Source: Coprinellus micaceus (lineage: Eukaryota; Basidiomycota; Agaricomycetes; Agaricales; Psathyrellaceae). Taken from it: a stretch of 64,000 nucleotides of DNA. Below, one piece after another: positions 59,899-64,000 of this stretch. Where the stretch lies: the NCBI GenBank assembly GCA_951394405.1, contig OX596336.1, forward strand, positions 3,472,001 through 3,536,000. The letters are read 5' to 3'. How positions within the stretch are numbered: the first letter of the stretch is position 1; every line of letters starts with the position of its first letter. The notes beneath the pieces were generated by a model, which was not told the origin of the DNA, did no database searches, and saw nothing but the letters and a program-made list of their open reading frames with translations. The translations under genes and the position numbers were made by a program.

Positions 59899-61003
59899 AT
59901 GTTGTTCAATCTAGGATACTCCCTCCTTGCGCTTCTGTCCCTCTATGTCTATGGATCGGTCGCACTCCCCGTAGTCCCCGTTGAACTCGAGTCTCGTGCG
60001 GACGGGATCTCTCAGTCAACGTATGACAACTTGGTTCGCTATACCAAGTTTGCGTCGGCGGCGTACCAGCTCCTTTGCCCGCGGCCTCTCGGGAATACTC
60101 TGGTCAAGTCGGTGGGTCGTACTTTTCTGTGCACGTACCGCCCTTGCTAACCAGTTTTCTGCAATGCAGCTGAACAAGGGGAACACCGAGGGCTTCGTTG
60201 CTCGGGACGATGACCGCAAGGAAATTGTCGTCTCACTCCGGGGAACCTTCAGCATCCCCGACGCCATCACAGGTCAGTCTCGTATCCGTACCCTTTCCAC
60301 ATTTTATAAGCTCAACGGACCGTCCCCCTGCAGACCTCAAGATCTTACTGACCCCCCTCAAGTCGGTTGGAATCACTGACGTCGGTTCCGCCAAGGTCCA
60401 CTTTGGCTTCCTCGAAGCTTACAATCTCGTGGCCAGCGATGTCATCGCAGCTGTCAAGGGTCAGCTTGCCTCCCGGCCTACCTACTCTGTCGTCGTAACA
60501 GGCCACTCCCTCGGCGGTGCCCTCGCTTCCTTGGCCGCAGTCTCTCTCAAGGCCGCTGTGCCTTCCGCCAACTTGAAGCTCTACACCTATGGCCAACCCC
60601 GTGTTGGCGACGCCGCCTTCGCGAGCTTGGCTGAGAGCCGTCTGGGCGTTTCGAACATCTTCCGTGCTGTTCATACCTACGATGGCGTACCCACCTTCCT
60701 TCTCGGGTCGATCGGTTATCGTCACTTGTATGTGCTCTTCTTCCTCGTCCGGTGGTCATATTGTTAAACTGCTGTTCAGTGCCAACGAGTACTGGAACTT
60801 CCAAGAGCCTGCCAGTGCAAAGAACACCAAACAATGTAGCGGTGGAGAGGACGCTTCCTGCAGCAACTCTATCCCTTCGACCTTCATCAACCCAGCCCAC
60901 CTCCTCTACTTTGGCCAAGGTAAGTTTAATAGTTCTGTTTCAATGGACTAGAGTCTGATAGTCTGAAATAGTGGTGGCCCTGAACCCTCTCCTCTGTATT
61001 TGA
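59899..61003 (+). CDS. secreted class 3 lipase/esterase
   Basis: Secreted alpha/beta-hydrolase acting on lipids or feruloyl esters. The signal peptide is MLFNLGYSLLALLSLYVYG, with cleavage before a short propeptide. Five exons. The nucleophile elbow is VVTGHSLGGALASLAA, the Asp lies in HTYDGVPTF and the His in NPAHLLYFG, so the Ser-Asp-His triad is complete. EIVVSLRGTF is the oxyanion-hole strand. The last intron (60920-60971) joins FGQ to VVALNPLLC and a stop at 61001-61003; this ending, with its terminal Cys, fits the family. About 300 residues, the usual size. Confidence 0.92.
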
Positions 61004-61481
61004 ACGACGTCTCACGACCTGGCCAGCTGACTTCTGGCTTGTAAATTTATTTGTAACCTTTTATCACGACTCGGATGACCTGCATATTATTCGACTGTAC
61101 AATAACATTTTTTGCAACATCGCAACATCTGTGCTGAGATGAAGATGGGAGATGTGGGTCCATGCCTGTCCATGCGGACGCGCTATTTGAGTGTGTTTGT
61201 GCACTGTTGGAAAGCTCCGAATCCCAATCCGTCACCACCCCGCAACTTAGCCCAGGAGTTGTTCCCGACCTGCGATATCCCCCAGCGCCCTACATACCCC
61301 TCCTCCCTCCTCAGAACAACCTACTCCCGCTCACGAAATCCAGCTTCAACGACATTACGACCCCTATAACCCAAAAGCCAAATTACTATACCACACAACC
61401 ACCAAGATTACCCTCAGCGCCACCCCCATCGAACTTCTATTCCAACTGCCTTCTTCCTAGAATCAAGCGACATACCTAATT
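61004..61481. other. intergenic region
   Basis: About 480 bp between the lipase stop and the last gene's candidate start. A proline-rich plus-strand frame (61162-61479) runs close to the next ATG and could be 5' UTR or an upstream exon; not decided. Confidence 0.35.
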
Positions 61482-64000
61482 ATGCCTTCTGCTCTGTCGC
61501 CCGACCCTGATGCCTCGATGCAGCTGGGCATGGCTGTCTTGCGGTCGCAGACTCCAGGTGAGCTCAACGACGTTCTAACCCCAACAGCTCCAACTGACGT
61601 CTGGTCGTGTGTGCTAGCTGCCAACGAGAAAGGTATCCACTTATCGCAGAATCCTCCAGGCGGACATTGACAGGTCACTCTCTAGTTATGCGATATTTAG
61701 ATGGCATGGCGAGATCAGGTCATACCCCCACCAATACCCCTCCTCGTTCCCTCGTCGGCGGCTCCGAATACGCCAAATCCCAAGTCTCCCAAGGCGATCT
61801 TTTGTCTCCTAGCATGCGACAAAGGTATCTCGGCGACGACGACGGCGAAAGTGCACACAATGGAGGACAGGGTAGAGGAGACGACGATGCAGACTCGCTC
61901 GAGCAGGTTGGCGAGCGCTCGCAGATGGAGATCTTGTCAGACGGCGGGGACATTCCATTGCACGAGCCTGGGCCCAATGACCCTCCCGGTCCCAAGTACG
62001 AGTCCTATGACTCTGGCCCTTCGTTCGGGAACTTTGGTCCCCTGCCTCCAGACATTCGGGCTTCTATCGACCCCCCATTCACTAATTCTAATTCATGGAA
62101 TGTGCGTGATCTCCCACCCTCATCTGGACAGCTGAATTGAAGGCTATCTATATAGCCTGACTGGAATCAGATTCAAAACAGGCACCCGTCTGACATCCCT
62201 TGGAACCAGAATACGGAGAACACAGGCGACACGACGCCCCAAGCACCGCAGAACGGTCTGCCGACGGAGGAGTTTGGGATTGGGCGTGCTGGTAGTCCTC
62301 GCAGTGTGAGTGCCGAAGCAACTTGTCGTTATGGCGTCTAACCTGATCGGGCGTCTCTCCTCATAGCCACTGTCCAAAGCAGGCTCGCGCCTTCAAAGCC
62401 AAGCTAGTGGCGACCGCCTATTCTCTCCATCTGCTCGATCGAAAGCCGGCTCCATGGCCTACCCTCCTCTCCCCGAAAGCGCCTATGGAGACTTCGAAAT
62501 GCCCCTATCCCCCAAGTCGCGTGCCTATTCCAAGGCCCCTTCCATTTCGCCCTCCGATTCTCCTTCTCAGATGCCCAAAGTGCGCCCAGTCAGGACCGGT
62601 TCTCTGTTAAATGGAAGTGAGTGTCAATCTACTTTCGGATTGTGTTTTTCTTCGTGTCGTCATTCGCGATGCCTCGTGTTCGCTGCCAAATCAGGATCAT
62701 CCAGATGATTCGCAGCGGGGGGTTTCCCCGTCCGCACTGATCAGCCTCATCCGACCCGTTTAGGACATCCTTTCGTGGTCGTGCCGGGTGTCACAGCAAC
62801 CATAATCGCGTTCAATAACTGACGATGCGTCCCTTTAACTGCTAGCTCGGTCTCCACAACCAACTTCCCCTTCGCCGCTCTCCCCAAGCCAGCAAGCGCG
62901 GACCTTTTCCCCTTATCGAACTGGGCCCACTCAGGAAGATCTGCTGCATGCTGCGGTAAGGGGACGTGCGTTGGTGATTCCAGAAGAAACGGAAACAGGT
63001 TCGTCCGTCCAGAAGCCACCCTCGCAAGCACCCACCCCTCCTCCACCCGACATCCCGACTTCCCCTCAGCGTAGCCGAGCACCCTCCGTCCCCTCAATCG
63101 TCCAATCCCCCAAGATGCCGTCGCAACTCATGAGCCCCAGAGGCAAGGTTCCCTCCCAGCTGGCATCACAGAACGGCGGGTCCCCATCCAAGACCGCTTC
63201 TCAGGTCACGAAGCAGTCCATGGCCAGTTCGAAGCAACAATCCCAGCTCTCACGCGCTGACCAGAGGTCCAACTTCTCCCCTCGAGTACAAAGCCCCGAT
63301 GGCTTGGACACCGAGCAAAGAAGGATGGTGCACTCTGCGTTGCTGGCTCAGAACCAGACCCCGAGGACCTCCTACTATGACCAGAGCGTGAACCAGGAGT
63401 TGACGGGACACTTCCACGATGACGAACTCTGCCAGCTGTTGAGGCACGAGAGCGATGGAGCACAGCCGGAGGTCATCAGAAAGGCTCTGAGGAAGGCGAT
63501 TAGGCAGAGGGTGAAGAGGCTGGGGATCAAGTATGACACTGAGGTGCGTTCGTTGTCTTCTTTGAAAGGGAAAAGCGTCGAACGGGGGATTCTCGACAGG
63601 CTATCAAGCAGTACAAACGGTCGTACCGTGATCATGACCACGATGCTGAGCTCGGAGCTCTTGGTGGCGAAGGCGACGACGTGAGCCTCACAACTTACAT
63701 GCTTCTTCGCGTGCTAACCCAAGCCAAACTTATAGGAGCCGCCAAAGTGGGCCGCTGACATCAAGCGCGAGCTAGTACTCATGCAACAGCGCATCGAAAG
63801 CCTTGGACCCAAGATTGAGAACCTCCGTCACGACGGCTCGTTCGATCAAGGTGGAGGCTCGAGGTTCCAATACGAGGAACAAACCGAGGACTTCACTCGG
63901 ACGCCTCAGACCCGGACTGTCAACATCGACACGCACCCCACCGGCACTTTGGCAGACTCCATGTATCATGGCCAAGACGACCTCGACGATGACGAAGAGG
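61482..64000 (+). CDS. long disordered protein, 3' end outside the window
   Basis: The candidate ATG at 61482 opens MPSALSPDPDASMQLG. Exons continue as DGMARSGHTPTNTPPRS, SWN|PDWNQIQNRHPSDIPW, then Ser/Pro-rich sequence with SPxK/SP sites (MPLSPKSRAYSKAPS). A 228-bp intron (about 62618-62845) is needed to join to RSPQPTSPSPLSQPSK. The only ordered-looking parts are a helical block QLLRHESDGAQPEVIRKALR, KAIRQRVKRLGIKY and a coiled coil KRELVLMQQRIESLGPKIEN. Many proline-directed phosphosites suggest a cell-cycle or cytoskeletal scaffold, which is inference only. The frame is open at the right edge. Confidence 0.6.

Overview
The window is a gene-dense stretch of a basidiomycete nuclear genome, most likely an Agaricomycete. 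The reasons are very frequent short introns (mostly 45-80 bp, GTRNGT...YAG), tightly packed genes on both strands, fungus-specific families (Thi6 fusion enzyme, Ctf4/Mcl1, Ysh1, Efm7), and families typical of mushroom-forming fungi (F-box proteins with long C-termini, BTB proteins, PDP-type PP2C paralogues, O-fucosyltransferase-like enzymes, secreted class 3 lipase). I see no tRNA, rRNA, CRISPR or autonomous transposon. I count 28 protein genes; the last one runs off the right edge. Gene models were spliced by eye, so internal exon borders are inferred unless stated.

Layout. 0-12 kb: the NuA4 histone acetyltransferase ESA1, a small membrane protein, and an 8.4-kb ZNFX1-type gene (CCCH fingers, SF1 helicase, NFX1 fingers, terminal RZ finger). 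12-21 kb: a predicted membrane glycoprotein, then two same-strand PP2C paralogues with identical intron positions. Between them lie an F-box gene and a 613-bp inverted-repeat (foldback) element. 22-33 kb: a single-pass membrane protein with a PPxY tail, the meiotic recombinase SPO11, a BTB protein, a secreted beta-trefoil lectin, the eEF1A methyltransferase EFM7 and an RGG-rich protein. 33-41 kb: a paralogue of the first F-box gene, an unrecognised tail-anchored protein, the bifunctional thiamine gene THI6 and a third, unrelated F-box gene. 41-49 kb: TAPT1/Emp65-like, a 7-TM protein, a fucosyltransferase-like enzyme and the mitochondrial transcription factor/dimethyladenosine transferase MTF1. 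49-64 kb: the replisome hub CTF4, a 4-TM protein, the pre-mRNA 3'-end nuclease YSH1, a small basic protein, a secreted lipase and a long disordered protein cut by the window edge.

Most neighbours are unrelated housekeeping genes, and I see no biosynthetic cluster. The part that looks most dynamic is 13.7-21.1 kb (duplicated PP2C genes, F-box gene, foldback element) with its F-box relative at 33.5-35.6 kb. The most interesting single gene is the ZNFX1-like gene. Its P-loop lies on a 19-nt microexon, and it ends in an RZ finger.
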